From Floccularia luteovirens (taxonomy: Eukaryota > Basidiomycota > Agaricomycetes > Agaricales > Squamanitaceae): a stretch of DNA of 64,000 bases. The translations under genes and the position numbers were made by a program. Below are positions 1 through 12,387 of this stretch, one piece after another (the first letter of the stretch is position 1; each line of letters starts with the position of its first letter). The notes beneath the pieces were generated by a model that made no database searches, was not told the DNA's origin, and saw only the letters and a program-made list of their open reading frames with translations. The stretch is from contig VSJF01000001.1 in NCBI GenBank assembly GCA_009739215.1, forward strand, positions 1,116,001 to 1,180,000, written 5' to 3'.

Positions 1-1968
1 AGAAATGCAAGTATCCGCATGCTCTGATCGTGATGGAATGAAATGCTCACACCCTGATCTTAGGATCCAACATCCCTTCAGATATCTCGTCTTACTCTCG
101 TCGACCTTGCGGGTTCCGAACGGACAAAACACACTCATACCACGGGTGACAGACTAAAAGAAGCAGGGAATATCAACAAATCCCTAATGGTCCTCGGACA
201 ATGTATGGAAGTTATGCGTTCAAATCAGCGCAAAATTGCGATGAGCCTTTCACAGGAAGGAATTGGTGAAGAGGGGCGCATGGATACTCGAGATATTAAG
301 AGAACCTTGGCCATTGTGCCTTTTAGGCATAGTAAACTTACGGAAGCTCTTATGGACTATTTTACTGGCGATGGAAGAGTGGTTAGTCATTTCGTAGGAC
401 CAGAGAGGAAACTCAGCTCACCTTACTAAGGTTATGATCGTAAACGTTAACCCATTCGACACGGGTTATGATGAAAATTCGCATGTTATGAAATTCGCAG
501 CACTGGCAAGAGAAGTTTACGTGACTCCCGCTCCTGTCCCCCAACAGAGGGTACCTGGACTAACTGGTCCCGGTAAAACACAAGGGACCAAAATCAAAGC
601 GCTAGGACCTATGTCACTGAACGACCCAGATATTAATCCCCATCCATACAGAAGGAAAGTTACCATTTCCATGGGAGGTCCCGCAGGCAGTAAAAAAGGT
701 GCCGAAGCCGTCCTAGAGGTTTTAGAAGGTATGTCTTAGAGTTGTAACGTTACTCATTATAAACGATTTATATACAGAGGATGAGCCGAAAGATGAACAA
801 GAAACAAATGGTGACGATGATGACCCCGGTAACAACCTCATAGAGACTTTATTCGATGAAGTGGAGAGCTTGCGTATGCAGGTAATGTACATTGTGGTCT
901 CATGCCTTAGATATACTAACCATATACTAGTTGTTCGAGTCAGAGATGAGATGCGCTGTAATAGAAGCGGAAACAAGGGAAGAAGTCATGCGCGAGATGG
1001 AAGATCGTATGAGGAGCATGGAACTAATGTACTCAAGACGCTTGATGAGCGAGGTGATTTCATAAGTGCTTTCATTTAGATCGTGAAAGCTAATGTATAA
1101 TTCCAGCTAGGAACGAAACGAAATGAAGACGGATGCTAAGATCGATTTACTGCATCACTCTGGAATGTTTGCGAGCCCAAGAAAGGCCACAGCAACATCT
1201 TTCCAGGGGGATAGTATTTCGGAGGAAGAAGATGTCGAGAAAAGCTTGGTGTGTTCATCTTGGTTCTCAGGTATATTTGTCTACAACTCATTTACCACTA
1301 AGGTTCATTATGATGAGGAGGGTGAATCATCTGTGGAAAACGATGCAACTAGCATGGAATGGAGGTCGGAATATGAGTCGCCTCTGGCTAAGAAAGGTAA
1401 TTCAAGCTTTTCTGGGACTTTTCTATCCTATATAAACGAGGGCTCAGAGTCTAGCCGGGCAAGAAGTGCAGCAGACAACGCGTCTAGTCGCAATTATACC
1501 GACGATAGCGAGGAATCGGATGTTCAGTATTTATCATCTAGCAACCAGCGCAAGCGCAAAACCCCCTCTGGAAACAAACCAGCGAAACCTCCCCAAGCGA
1601 CATCTTCCAAGCCTGTGACCATTTCCCATGTTTCACAACTTGCTCAAAGTGTTAAAGACCTGTCAATCCAGAACAGTCCAGCTGATTCCGTCGTTGTTCT
1701 CCCATCCAGAAAGTTCAATCCCGGCCAAGCTTCTGGGGATATTGATGAGGATGACTACGAGTATGAATATACTGCTGTGAAGAAGAAAAAGCGGTATGTT
1801 TCCGAAGCACTTGTATTTTCAAATTGTCGAATTAATAACTTTGCGCCTACCAGACAACTCGGAAAGAAACCTGTGGTGACAGAGGAGGATATCGAGAGAG
1901 TTACGTATACTGTAGAGAAAGCTGTTACTAAAAAGGACGGAACGATAAGAAGAATGCGCGGAAGTTAG
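1..1968 (+). CDS. Kinesin-6 family motor protein, C-terminal part (5' end outside window)
   Basis: Microtubule motor of the kinesin-6 group (KIF20/KIF23-like), which works at the spindle midzone and in cytokinesis. The first complete exon (from about 64) encodes the end of the motor domain: switch II LVDLAGSERTK, then GNINKSLMVLGQC and VPFRHSKLTEALMDYF. Between the last two lies an insert of about 25 residues, as seen in kinesin-6 motors. After the neck come acidic segments, an E/R-rich coiled-coil-like stretch around 930-1050, and a low-complexity Ser/Glu/Lys tail. Introns I infer: 11-63, 382-430, 729-777, about 881-929, about 1051-1110, and an in-frame 60-nt intron 1794-1853. The stop is TAG at 1966-1968. 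The start and most of the motor are missing because the window begins inside the gene. Motor identity is clear; subfamily is less certain. Confidence 0.9.
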
Positions 1969-2118
1969 AAGTATACATATAAAGTCGTTGTAGTTCAGAA
2001 TATCCACGCCTAATAACGCACTCATGACAATGTGACAAAATCATTCTTTGTCAACAATCCTTTGAATGATCACCCATTGCTACTGCTACTACTTATATCA
2101 CCTGCCAACTAAATCCAC

Positions 2119-3447
2119 ATGCCTAAAGTCGCCGACATCCCCTGGGATGAAGGAATGCTTGCTTCAGTCTCTCACAGTACAAAGGTCGTCTATCTGAACC
2201 GCTCATGCAGGACCATAACACGCTTAAAACAACTCAATCGGCAGAATACAAGCCTGACTAGGTACTAACAAAGTTGCCCCCAAGGATCTATATTTCTGAC
2301 GTGCGCAATTAGTGCTTCAGAGGTGAACCTGGACTTTTTGGAGCGGGATACCATGGAAGACTCCTGGCAGAAGGCACTTCGACCTGAGTTCGAAAAACCA
2401 TACTTCCAGAAGGTGATTCACTCATCCTGCACTACTGAATATCGATAGGTTTAATAATGGTTTATACAACAGTTGAAGCGATTTTTAGCAACAGAGCATG
2501 CCTCACATACCATATATCCTCCCTGTAAACAAAGCTCATACCACGACGGTCCTATCCTAAATGCAAAGTATTAACCCTTTTTTAGTAAACGACATTTACT
2601 CCTGGTCGAGACTTACACCCCTTGACCAAGTAAAAGTTATCATTCTCGGTCAAGTAAAGAAATATTTAGCTCAGTGCATACTAAGGCTCATGACATTCTG
2701 AACAGGATCCTTATCATAATATCGGACAAGCACATGGTATGTCAATTGTGTTGATATAGGGTGACTGAGGGTTGTGACGTGGAATGATAACTGAACCAGG
2801 ACTTGCATTCTCTGTCTTATCACCAACTAAACCACCTGCCTCATTGATAAATGTATATAAGCAGCTGAAGAATGACTATCCCTCATTCAACATTCCGAAA
2901 TCAGGGTACGCCGTTCAGAGTCTTAATTCCATTTATTCCTTCCAACACTTTATTACTTCCAGGGATCTCAGTCCTCTTGCTAAGCTTGGAGTGTTATGGC
3001 TCAACACTTGTCTCACTGTCCAGGCTCATAAGGCGGCATCCCATAGTAATAAAGGCTGGGAATCTTTCACTGAGCAAGTTATACGAACTGTATTAGAACG
3101 AAAAGGCGAGAACCACCCAGGTGTCGTGTTTATGGCATGGGGACTGCATGCCCAAAAAATTTGTGCAAAAGTTGGGATTGATAAGGTTAAATTTAATTTT
3201 GTTATTGAAGACGATCATTCCTGACATTAATATATACAGAAAAGACACCTTTTATTGACGTACGTCCCATTAGAAGCATCTTGTTGTATTTTACTCACAT
3301 CTTAGCTACAGGTCTGCTCACCCATCACCTTTGTCTGCACATAGAGGATTTCTAGGAAATGGTCACTTCAAGTTAGCCAATCTATGGTTGACAGAAAAGT
3401 ATGGATCTGCAGGATCGATTGACTGGACTATCCTGTCCTCCCAATAG
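2119..3447 (+). CDS. UNG1: Uracil-DNA glycosylase (UNG family 1)
   Basis: Removes uracil from DNA in base-excision repair. Reading across about seven short introns gives a family-1 enzyme: the water-activating loop GQDPYH (split by an intron after GQ, around 2660-2710) with GQAHGLAFSV following, the segment [28 protein letters not shown], and the DNA-intercalation loop [13 protein letters not shown] near 3320-3350. The catalytic Asp of DPYH and the His of HPSPLS are both present. The C-terminus is DWTILSSQ with stop 3445-3447. The start at 2119 ([12 protein letters not shown]) gives a short N-terminus; I see no clear PCNA-binding PIP box or mitochondrial presequence. It lies 150 bp after the kinesin gene and converges, with only 60 bp between stops, on the C2-domain gene. 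Confidence 0.9.
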
Positions 3448-3507
3448 GCAAATGCCGGCGTCTATTTAACGGAAAATACATATAAATGATTGGATAACTA
3501 GATTTCT

Positions 3508-4470
3508 CTACGATTCATCAAGCTGGACAGGTGCCCATCTAGAAGACATCCGCAACTGACCTCCGCTTGTCCCACTAAGTGGCCACCACCTCTCCTGGGG
3601 TTCCGATCCCAAGAGGTCGTCTAGCTGTATCGACAAGTGTCCTAGAACGTCCAATCTCGATCTTCCACTAGTAATTTTTACGACTATTTCTGTTGAGTGC
3701 CTATCGAAGCAGAGAAACTCGGCAGTAGACTCCCAATTAAGGACATCAGTTGAATCGAACCGTCCAGGCGATGTGCTATGAATCGACTCATCATTCCAAG
3801 CAAGGCTGATGTTTGCAACCGGCGCAAACCGCTTGGAGGAACGTTCAGTACATGACAAGCCTTTTGCTTTGTGTAGGACCACAGTGCAAATACCAATGGC
3901 TGCAAAATAAGTTCAGTATTCTATTCTTCCAAGGATGAATGGATTCTCTTACGCGATTCCGATGTGAGGCGTTCATATTCTATTGTTGGATGGAAAAATA
4001 CATCAAATAGAAGAACCCCCGTTTTCTTTTCGTGCTTCATTAAAGGCAATTCCACTCCAGTGTGCGTCGTTTCACTTTGGAGCGCCTTGAAAGGTACCAT
4101 AGCTGTTCCTATAAGGTTCTCCTTCCAGAACCTATGATGGTCCAGGATATCCATGCGCAGAACATCGCTCCACGCATGCACCAACACATATTGGGGTTGG
4201 GAAAACCAGTTTGGTTGATACCTAGAGTTCAGAGATAAACTGTATGCCATTTTAAATTAATTGCAACACTAGATTCACGTACGTCCTTTGTTCTTGCTTC
4301 GAGATTTTGGAGTTGGAAACGTTATTAACAAATATTCTAACGAAAGGATTTGGATACCGCCAAAATTGCATGGGTTGTGGGATAATTTGAGCAGTCTGGA
4401 TCACAACCCGTGCCACTCCTATGGCACCAGTGGGCTTTGATACTCGTGGAGGTTCTGGGTCAGAGTTCAT
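3508..4470 (-). CDS. Two-C2-domain protein, truncated tricalbin-like paralogue
   Basis: Three exons (4470-4283, 4221-about 3950, about 3900-3508) encode two tandem C2-type domains. Starts of the domains, GAIGVARVVIQTAQ and PIGICTVVLHKAKGL, align by eye with AAIGVLKVTIQSAR and TVGIVRLTIHQAKDL of the tricalbin encoded 2 kb away. The domain ends also align: LLFDVFFHPTIEYE with LRFDVAYHPVIGDE, and WWPLSGTSGGQLRMSSRWAP with WFPLSGCRSGKIRLSAEWKP. The copy has no transmembrane segment or SMP domain. It has lost the likely Ca2+-site acids: YPNPFVRI replaces TPDPFISL. The ATG at 4470 is the first usable Met, but an acceptor near 4514 leaves the upstream frame open (LYLGDTKPNWFR), so the gene may extend further 5'. 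It could be a working small C2 protein or a decaying duplicate. Confidence 0.6.
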
Positions 4471-5089
4471 ACGGAACCAATTGGGTTTGGTATCCCCAAG
4501 ATATAAACACTGTAAGGACAGGTAAGATCTGAATAGTTATTTTTGTATGGGATAGATAGGAATGTACTGTTGCCAAGGATTCCATAGCTGGCATCTTCAT
4601 GTTTATTCGAGTAGTACTTTAGTCGGGACCAAAAAATTAGAGGTAGCCTATATTGAGATCCTCGATGTATGTTGTTACAAAGTTGACGGCAAAAGAGTGG
4701 CACAGACAAGCAGGCCACACTGGACTACGCAAGGCGGTTCACATGAGGCTTCTTAACACATCTGTACAAATAAAGACGCTGGCGCCAATCCATCGACTTA
4801 TCTTCACAATAGACATCTAGTACGAATATGAGTATAGCACACATCCAATACCAGTGGAGGTAAGTATGTAATTGAGAGCGAACGAATGTTTGTATTTATT
4901 GAAACTCGAGGGTTTTGTAACGTTGTAACGCTAACCTCAAGCTAACCTGCGTTCCGACTCTATCAAGATTCTGTCCACCTATGATTAGTCCAACATCTAG
5001 ATGTTACGCTTGGACAATCCAGTAGTGTCGTGATACCTTCTAAGCACCTGATCTCACAACTCTGCGCAACAGCCGATTTTTTACATGCC
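4471..5089. other. Intergenic region between the C2 paralogue and MTQ2
   Basis: About 620 bp lie between two divergent start codons. Possible 5' exons of the minus-strand C2 gene are hinted at by an acceptor followed by open frame near 4500-4514. I could not find SMP-like or transmembrane coding sequence here. No repeat or RNA gene is visible. Confidence 0.4.
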
Positions 5090-6061
5090 ATGATCCCTAC
5101 TCCAGATCTATCTCATTTGACACGCAAGGACTACGACAACGTATATGAACCTGCAGGTGAATACAACCACCTGACCAGTTCTGAATATGCACGGATTATC
5201 GTTTTGTTAGAGGATACTTTCCTGCTCTTAGATGCTCTCGAGTCTGATGCAGATGCCCTCAGAAATTCAAAACCTATCATCTGCTTAGAAGTGGGGTACT
5301 GCTTCATTATATGTAGTCTGTCGGAACTCGTCTGATATCAACCTCTCAGGTCTGGTTCAGGCTGTGTATCCAGCTTTATTAGCAAAATCCTTGGATCTTC
5401 CGTATGTATGTATTTCTTTAAACTATTTCCTAGCAAAAATAACTGATGTCCTTTACTGAGTAGTATATTTATGTACAGACATAAATCTACACGCATGTCG
5501 CTGTACATGTCTAACAGGGACTCAGAACTCGGTTAGGAATTCATTATTCATAATCTTGCAGCATGACCTTAAAACTTCACCTTTTAGGTAGTGTTAGATC
5601 CTATAACTGCAAACCTTGCCGATCCGCTCAAAATACGGCTAAAGAAGTCGATTGATGTTATAGTGTTCAACCCTCCTTATGTACCTACTACATTTGACGA
5701 AACTTCCAATGGTCAAAGCGTCCCTGGAATCCAAAGCTCGTGGGCCGGAGGTTCGGACGGAATGGAAGTTACGAACAGACTGCTTGACAATATAGAAGTA
5801 AGGCATGTTGTTGTAAGATGTTACATTTTTGAACATACTGTGCTAGAATCTTTTGTCTGAGCAAGGACGGTTTTACCTCGTCGCATTAAAGCAGAACGAT
5901 ATTCCAAATATTCGGAAAAAGATGTTTGATGGCTACAATCTCAAGAGTGAAGTGAGTTTTTCGACAACCATTTCCTATACTTTCAATAACGCCATATAAA
6001 GATTGTGCTGGATCGTCGATCAGGTATAGAGCATTTATTTATCCTTAGATTTGTCCGTTAG
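5090..6061 (+). CDS. MTQ2: eRF1 N5-glutamine methyltransferase (HemK2/Mtq2 family)
   Basis: SAM-dependent methyltransferase; the family modifies the GGQ glutamine of the release factor eRF1. The start [10 protein letters not shown] is followed by [16 protein letters not shown], which matches the yeast Mtq2 N-terminus, so I prefer the ATG at 5090 to the upstream in-frame ATG at 5030. The SAM-binding segment reads [16 protein letters not shown] across an intron, then [11 protein letters not shown]. The signature NPPY (in [11 protein letters not shown]) lies near 5670. The C-terminus, [19 protein letters not shown], ends at TAG 6059-6061. Introns include 5157-5210 and others near 5297-5350, 5407-5463, 5534-5588, 5799-5850 and 5953-6000. 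The gene converges on tricalbin with 250 bp between stops and sits between tricalbin and its truncated paralogue. Confidence 0.88.
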
Positions 6062-6311
6062 ATATCAGTATTTCAGTTGATATGATATTTGTTTACTAGG
6101 AAATACACTACTTTAACACGGATATAACGTGTTCTTAGAATAATGAGGGATGAGGATGATTGAATGTTGTGATATGCGCGTGTCCTGGAGAACCCAGAAA
6201 TGGAACATGCACTGTTCAAGGCTATACAACTACTCATCGTGATCATTGGGACGTCGTCCCCTAATGCTAAACCTGGAGGCATTGACGATAGACGTTGTCC
6301 TTGTGATATGT

Positions 6312-9300
6312 TCACCTGAGGACAATGAACTGCTGCTGCCTGGCGGATTGGATGATGGATCAAACTCCAGGCGTAGACGGAGCAAACCACTGGGTCTCAG
6401 CTCCAAAAAGACATCCGCTGAAGAAGCACTCTCATGTGATATGTGACGCCAGATCTGAGAAAAAATTATTTTAGTTATGTCGATATTGAAAATTACAACA
6501 ACTCACATCCACATGTGCATCTCCCAAGTCCTTATCTTTACCAAGGGTCTTATGGTCATGAAGCAATACGTCAATTTTTGGGGTTAGAACCGAGGCAGCA
6601 AATATGAAGGACTCATTCCTGTCAGCAGAGATTTAGGGTACCCCTTATACATTGGGTACAACACCCACCATTCTGGAGTAGCAGTTTTTGCGGTATGTTT
6701 GGTTTTGAATTCCTTATCGCCAAGGCGTATGGTTACATACGGTTTTGTTTCGTGCTGAGAGAGATCTTTTGCATCAAAAACAGTCACACGCAGGGTGCCG
6801 GATTCATGCGCAGGTAGAGTACCATCCTCTGTAACCGCGTTCGCATCTGGGGCGACCATTTTACCTCCGAAAGAGTTTGTGGCAGCGATAGGCTGCGAGG
6901 CTTGACCTGCTGGCAACTGACTCTGTACGATTTCCTCATCGTGTTCGCGGTCACCACGCCTGAACACCCCAGCGACACCGTGCAAGACACCTTTACCTGC
7001 TGACACGGGTAGACCGCCAAGTTGAGTCATCGCACGCCCAGCAGTGGTGAACGTTGATGTATTTTTCCTTGACTTGGCGATAATTTCAGGCTGGAACATT
7101 AACCGTACATTGATTTGACCCTTCTCCCCGTGTTTCTGGGAGATCAAGTTTATAACCTTCTCGATCGCTTCGAAGGGTTCAATATCTGCCAAATTGATTT
7201 TCCCTATCCCGAGACTCTTGGCTTGTTCAATCTGGTTCCAATCAAATATTTCAACTGTAAATTCTGCTGCAACTCTTGATGGCTGTTCCAACATTATTTA
7301 TTATTTAGGTTGCAGTTCTCAGTTCATTTGTAGACTGACCACTTGAACAATGAAATTCTCATTCCATTCTGGTGCAACTGTTTTCTTCTTCGTTTGTGAC
7401 TTGAATACTTTTTGGCCGTTCAGAGTGAATACAGCATATGGGTCAGATTTTCCTGTCGAACGTTTTTCAGCCAAAATCAAAAACAATTGAAAACTTAGTT
7501 TACCTCCTCTGTCAACTCCACGAATTTCACGACCATCCAAAAGTTCGACACGCAGGGTACCTTGGTCTACAACAACCTTAGTAACACTTTTGAACTCAAT
7601 GTGAAACTGATTTACTGTTGACGGATTCCCTTGGTTCAAGTTGGATTGGAACGGGGACATATCGTGCTTCAATCATGAGCGACGCGACATTTCCTTCATT
7701 CTCGTCGGTAAGCACATACTTCTGAGGACCAGCCTACATACGCGCATTTGAGACAGGAAACAACCACTTTAGCAGAAGAGCAATAACACGTACCAGTGCT
7801 CCCTTCAAGAATTCTTTGGCTGCACCTTTCCACTGGCCGACGACATCATCTTTTTCTCCTTCTGCGGCGTCGTTGAGCCGCAGCCAGACCTGACCGAAGT
7901 CGATTTCTTTCATGAATCCTTCTCCTACGTAATTCCAGTGTGCATGTGTACTCCCAGATTTACTAGTACCGAAGCAAGGCCAATAACCATCATCAAGTAA
8001 AACTTCGATACGCCCTTTTTTCGAAAGCTCGCCGGAGATAACATTAAAAACAATAATACCAGATTCTGTCAAATATGATGAGGAGAATTTGGAATGATTC
8101 GACAGAGCAACATACGCTTTGTCAAGAGCTCTTCGATACTCATATCTACACCCTTTTCAGACTTCGTTGAACTAGGTTTGCTGTTCTTTGTGACCGAAGG
8201 GAGGGAGAGGTTACCATTACCATTACTGGGAGCGCCATTGGAAAAGTTCGATTCAACAGACTTCTTGGTGTCAATTCGCTTGTCTTGCGATTTAACGGTA
8301 GGCTCATTGGGCAATGGCTGCGCTTCCTCGTCAGATGAAGACACCGACGCATCGTCTACTGTCGCAACACCTCCTTCCTCATCAGTACGGTTTGTTGCAG
8401 CTAGACTTTGGATTTCGTTTGGCTGTCCGTCGAATTTGACACCCTTCAAAGCCAGCGAGGGAATGAAGTTTGCTGTGTAGTGCAATTGCCCTTTAAATTG
8501 ATTACTTGAATCAAGACGTAATGGGTTTGCAGCTGATTTTACGCCCTTCGGTTTGTAGGGATATTCGAAGTCGTCGCTTTCTTCAGCAAGTTCTGCTACG
8601 GAGAGCTCCGTAGTACCCAGGGTGCGATCCTGAATGCTGTTGAGCAGAATTCCTTGTTGAAAAAGAAGTAGCGTACCCGCGTTAAGTGCTGGTAATCCAT
8701 GCATTCTAGCAAGAGCGTCTGGTATAGAAAACTAAGTATAAAGCAAAGCCAGACTAGGCGTACAACATACGTCTTTCAATGAATGAACTGAACAAATCTT
8801 TTAGTTCAGGGTATTATGACATATGGGGAAATAGCTAACCTGGGATATAAACGATTTGATCCCATACAGGATTCAGATCTGGAGATTTGGAGTTGGTGAA
8901 AGTAAATTGGGTCACAATAGGGGCAACTGACTATTGTTCACGACTTCCGTTCTTGCCTTTGTAACGTTTTCAGCCAATACGCGAACATACGGATCACTCT
9001 AGGGATAAGGATGCTCGAAATTAGAGAAATAAGTTCCGTATATAGGAGATAACCTTACCTTTCCACCTAGGGCCGCCTCCACATTCCTGAATATGTTTCA
9101 GCACATAAAACGAAAAACGTAGACAGGAAACATACTTGACGTCAACTGCTTTGTCCAGTAACAGACGTACAACACCGATGGGAGGCTTGTACTGGTCAGC
9201 ACCATGCATGCTACCAGCCATACTCAAAGGCTTCCACTCGGCACTGAGTCTAATCTTTCCTGACCTACACCCGCTTAAAGGGAACCAATCCCTACCGGGC

Positions 9301-11641
9301 TCTTTCTTGATTTCTAATAGGTCTGTAAGCTTGATGGACATGTAGCCGACGACGGGATCCTTGAGGAAGTCGCGATCATCTATCACCTTAACGGCAAGGG
9401 TCGATGAATGTTTATCAGAGCACAGATACTCATGAGACGCCTCCCATACTGGGCTCGTAGTACGTTTGTACTTTGGCGTTGCAAACACTGCTTTGGTTGT
9501 ATCACTACCAAGATAGACTTTTGCCATTGGGTTCAAATCACCGGACATGGATTTAGATTGATCAAGGTCTTTTGCTTGATGAATAGTTAGACGAACAATG
9601 CCCACAGCTGAATACCGGGTCAAAAGTACTCTAACGGAGTTTATCTATGGACTCACTAGCTGCCTGCGCTTCTTCTTGGTTCTCTTCATCGCCTATGACG
9701 GGATGATACGCGACATCAAAACGGAGTTCCCCCCTATCCTTGCCATCCTTGAGCAGGGGTGCTGTTATACACTCCTGTGTAGAGTCTTCCTCTAGCACTT
9801 TTAAATCAAAAAGAGCGGAACCCAGTAGAGTATTCTTGCGATGGTCATTGTAGTCATAGAGATCGAATGTAAGGTTTTCATGTAGGGAGTTGATGAGAAT
9901 AAATTTGGTCTCCATCCAACTCGGATTATACCTGCAGGGCGGGTGTCAGTTTATTAATAGCAATCAGGGCCAACAAATGCGCCGCTTACGTGTTATTTTT
10001 ATACTTGGTGCGAGCTAGTTCAGAGCGGCTGTTAATTGAAAGAGAGATAAATGGATCAGGTGTTCCACCGCCTATCTTCGTTCCTTTGATTCCACGAGCG
10101 GATTGGATAGTAACCTTTAGAACACCAATGGCGGCATCGAGGGGTTTACCAGATAGCATTTGTTCGAGGTTGAGGGTGAACACGTTCGGATCATACATCA
10201 TCGGGCTGAGTGTACCATGTGTTAGATCTCGAATAAAACTTGACAGTCCAGGGACCTAACAGCGCTTAAACATCGGATGAGGAAATCATAAAACTGCCAG
10301 AAACACATACATTTGCGATGTCGAATCCAAAAGTCTCACCACCGACTGGCTTGAGAACATAATCTATGACCGGTTTTTCCAGGAAAGTAAAGTCAACGAG
10401 TTGGATATGAGGAAAATTGCTCATCAGCTTGAGTCGAACTCTCATGCTTCCACTGAATGTGATATCCTCCAACAAGATAGGCATGGAAGCAGTAGCAAGG
10501 CCTTTGCCTACGCGTACTGCAAGAACGATTTTCGGTTTCCTTTGTTCAATTGACTTGGAGCCCGACTTTGAACCTGAGTTGGAGCCGGAGACGTCCGCTG
10601 GAATGAAGGAAACGCCCCAGTCCATCATGACGACATCTTCGTCAGTGTTTGGGAAAGTTCGTACTTGGGTTATGCGCGGCGCTTTGGTGCCAAGAGTGAA
10701 GTGACTCAAACGAAGGGAATCAAGGAAAGTGGGTGTGTTCGTACTGAGAACTTGATCAACGGAGGCTACGATTGTCTTGCAAAGAACGGGCTCATATATA
10801 AGCCAAAACCTATCCAGGAAGTGATTCATCCAATCTGCGCTTTCATGTTCTGATCCAAGGCGCGTCTTGACAAGCTCGCGTTGAATGTCGTCACGCATAG
10901 AACGATGCACACGTTGCACAGACGTGCTGTAGTATGTGCTGCAGACGGCAAGAATTATAAATAGCCAACCCCATCCGAAGTTGAAACGAGTCAGGAAGTG
11001 TGATGCAAAAACGGCCTGATGGTGATGTTGTTTTTCTCGTGAGTATTAAGTGTGCGACCAGGAGAAGAGCAACGTACGAAAATGATGATAGCGGCATTGT
11101 GATACCATGCACCATAGAACTGTTCCGCCAGGAACACGTCAAGTACTCCTTTGTCCTTCGCATCACCTTCTCCAAGAGGAGTATCATCGATGCCATATAC
11201 TTGGCGCCAACCCACTTTATACCAATCTGGGATCACAGAAGCGGGGTTGCCAGGAATTGCGCCGGGAATTGAAGCTGACTCTGACTGTACATTTTCCACA
11301 GATTGCGAGGTGTCTTCAGCTTTGAAAGTCTTTTTTCCATCGTCGAGGTCTTCCACTGTAATAGTTGGGATCATGGCAGGTGATGGTTTCTCAATTGGCA
11401 CAGCTGCGGAATGAAAGTCCGTGAGGCTATGTAAGTGGGTACTAGGAGGGATGGACATACCTCTTTCTGAGGGTTGACTCTTTTTCACACTAGCTAGCTT
11501 ATCTTGGCCCTTTCCTGCAGACGCAGCCTTTTCTGCTGGTGAAGAATCTGGGTTGAAGGTGTGGACTGGGGCACCTTTGTTGGTGTCATTCTGCAAAATG
11601 TTATCGACTTGAGCCTTGCTGTTGCGGGACAAGGAGTCCAT
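6312..11641 (-). CDS. Tricalbin-like SMP and multi-C2-domain ER-plasma membrane tether
   Basis: Homologue of yeast tricalbins, ER-anchored proteins that bridge to the plasma membrane and carry lipid in an SMP domain. In order: a disordered N-terminus from the ATG at 11641 (MDSLSRNSKAQ); a membrane hairpin preceded by FYGAWYHNAAII and containing FNFGWGWLFIILAV (about 10935-11090); the SMP domain, beginning RDDIQRELVKTRLGSEHESA and ending near 10270; C2 domains at about 9650-10200 and 9150-9600, a third around 8800-9200, a long Ser/Asp-rich linker (about 8100-8700), then further C2 units at about 7800-8070, 7050-7560 and 6312-6810. Ca2+-type motifs include GKSDPYAVFTLN and TPDPFISL. The last exons read ATPEWNESFIFAA and end QQQFIVLR before TGA at 6312-6314. 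More than ten introns. Confidence 0.9.
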
Positions 11642-12387
11642 GGGATTGTGAGTGGAAGAGATGAGGGAGGGAAGAGTGAGACAGAGACAAAGGGAGTGTG
11701 TAGCGGGGAAACGAAGAAAAGGAAGTGGAGGAGAGGCAAAGTAAATACTAGAAACCAATTGAGCTAAGAGCCCTGATGTCACTGGCTCGTCTTGTTCGAT
11801 TCGTCTGTTGTCACATCTCGGCTTCTCCCGTTAACCGTTCCTTGCTGATTAATTGGCTCATTACGCAATCCTACAGCAGTATATACGCTGTGAATCGAGA
11901 GACATTCTAGTGTCATCAATGATAACAACACTATCCCACATGTCACACATGCCTTTTCTGCCGTCACTTTGGCCTTGCATTCTGGAAAGCCATGGTCTGC
12001 ATGAGGCAGAGCATGGTTTTCGAACCTTAACTTGTCACCCCGGAAAGGGGTTAGCGAGGACGCCACAGAAGGCCACGCTTATAAGGTGGTGCTAGATGGA
12101 TGTAGCTCGCACCCACGGACGCCGTGTAATATCAATACTTGATATTTAAGTTCGATTCGTAGATACCTAGAGTAGGTAAACCAACCCACCACCAGATTAA
12201 ATTTACAGCACAGTGGAATGTATGCATCATAAATCACGTGTCACTAGGTATGTACGAGTTTGGCTAGAGCCTCTGACATCGAAAGCTTGCAACTTCTGCT
12301 TTGAAAGATATCACATCAACAAAGTTTCTACAAATTTGATTAGAACCAGCTTTCTAATCTTTCTCCTTCTCCTCATAATTCAATGCA
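11642..12387. other. Divergent intergenic region, tricalbin/Ugo1
   Basis: About 750 bp between two divergent start codons, holding both promoters. A CACGTG palindrome lies at 12235-12240. A minus-strand open frame at 11779-12066 has no recognisable features. Nothing else is seen. Confidence 0.5.
12235..12240. promoter_or_regulatory. CACGTG palindrome upstream of UGO1
   Basis: The six-base E-box palindrome lies about 150 bp before the UGO1 start codon. It is the core site for Cbf1-type bHLH factors and some bZIP factors. Function is inferred from position only. Confidence 0.4.

Noticed and set aside
1270..1301. 32-nt GT..AG stretch in the kinesin gene that could be an intron
   Set aside because: It is shorter than any other intron here, and the frame is open without splicing.
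8094..8480. Plus-strand open frame inside tricalbin
   Set aside because: It lies opposite the Ser/Asp-rich linker of tricalbin; composition explains the open frame.
11779..12066. Minus-strand open frame between tricalbin and UGO1
   Set aside because: It has no recognisable features and lies in a divergent promoter.
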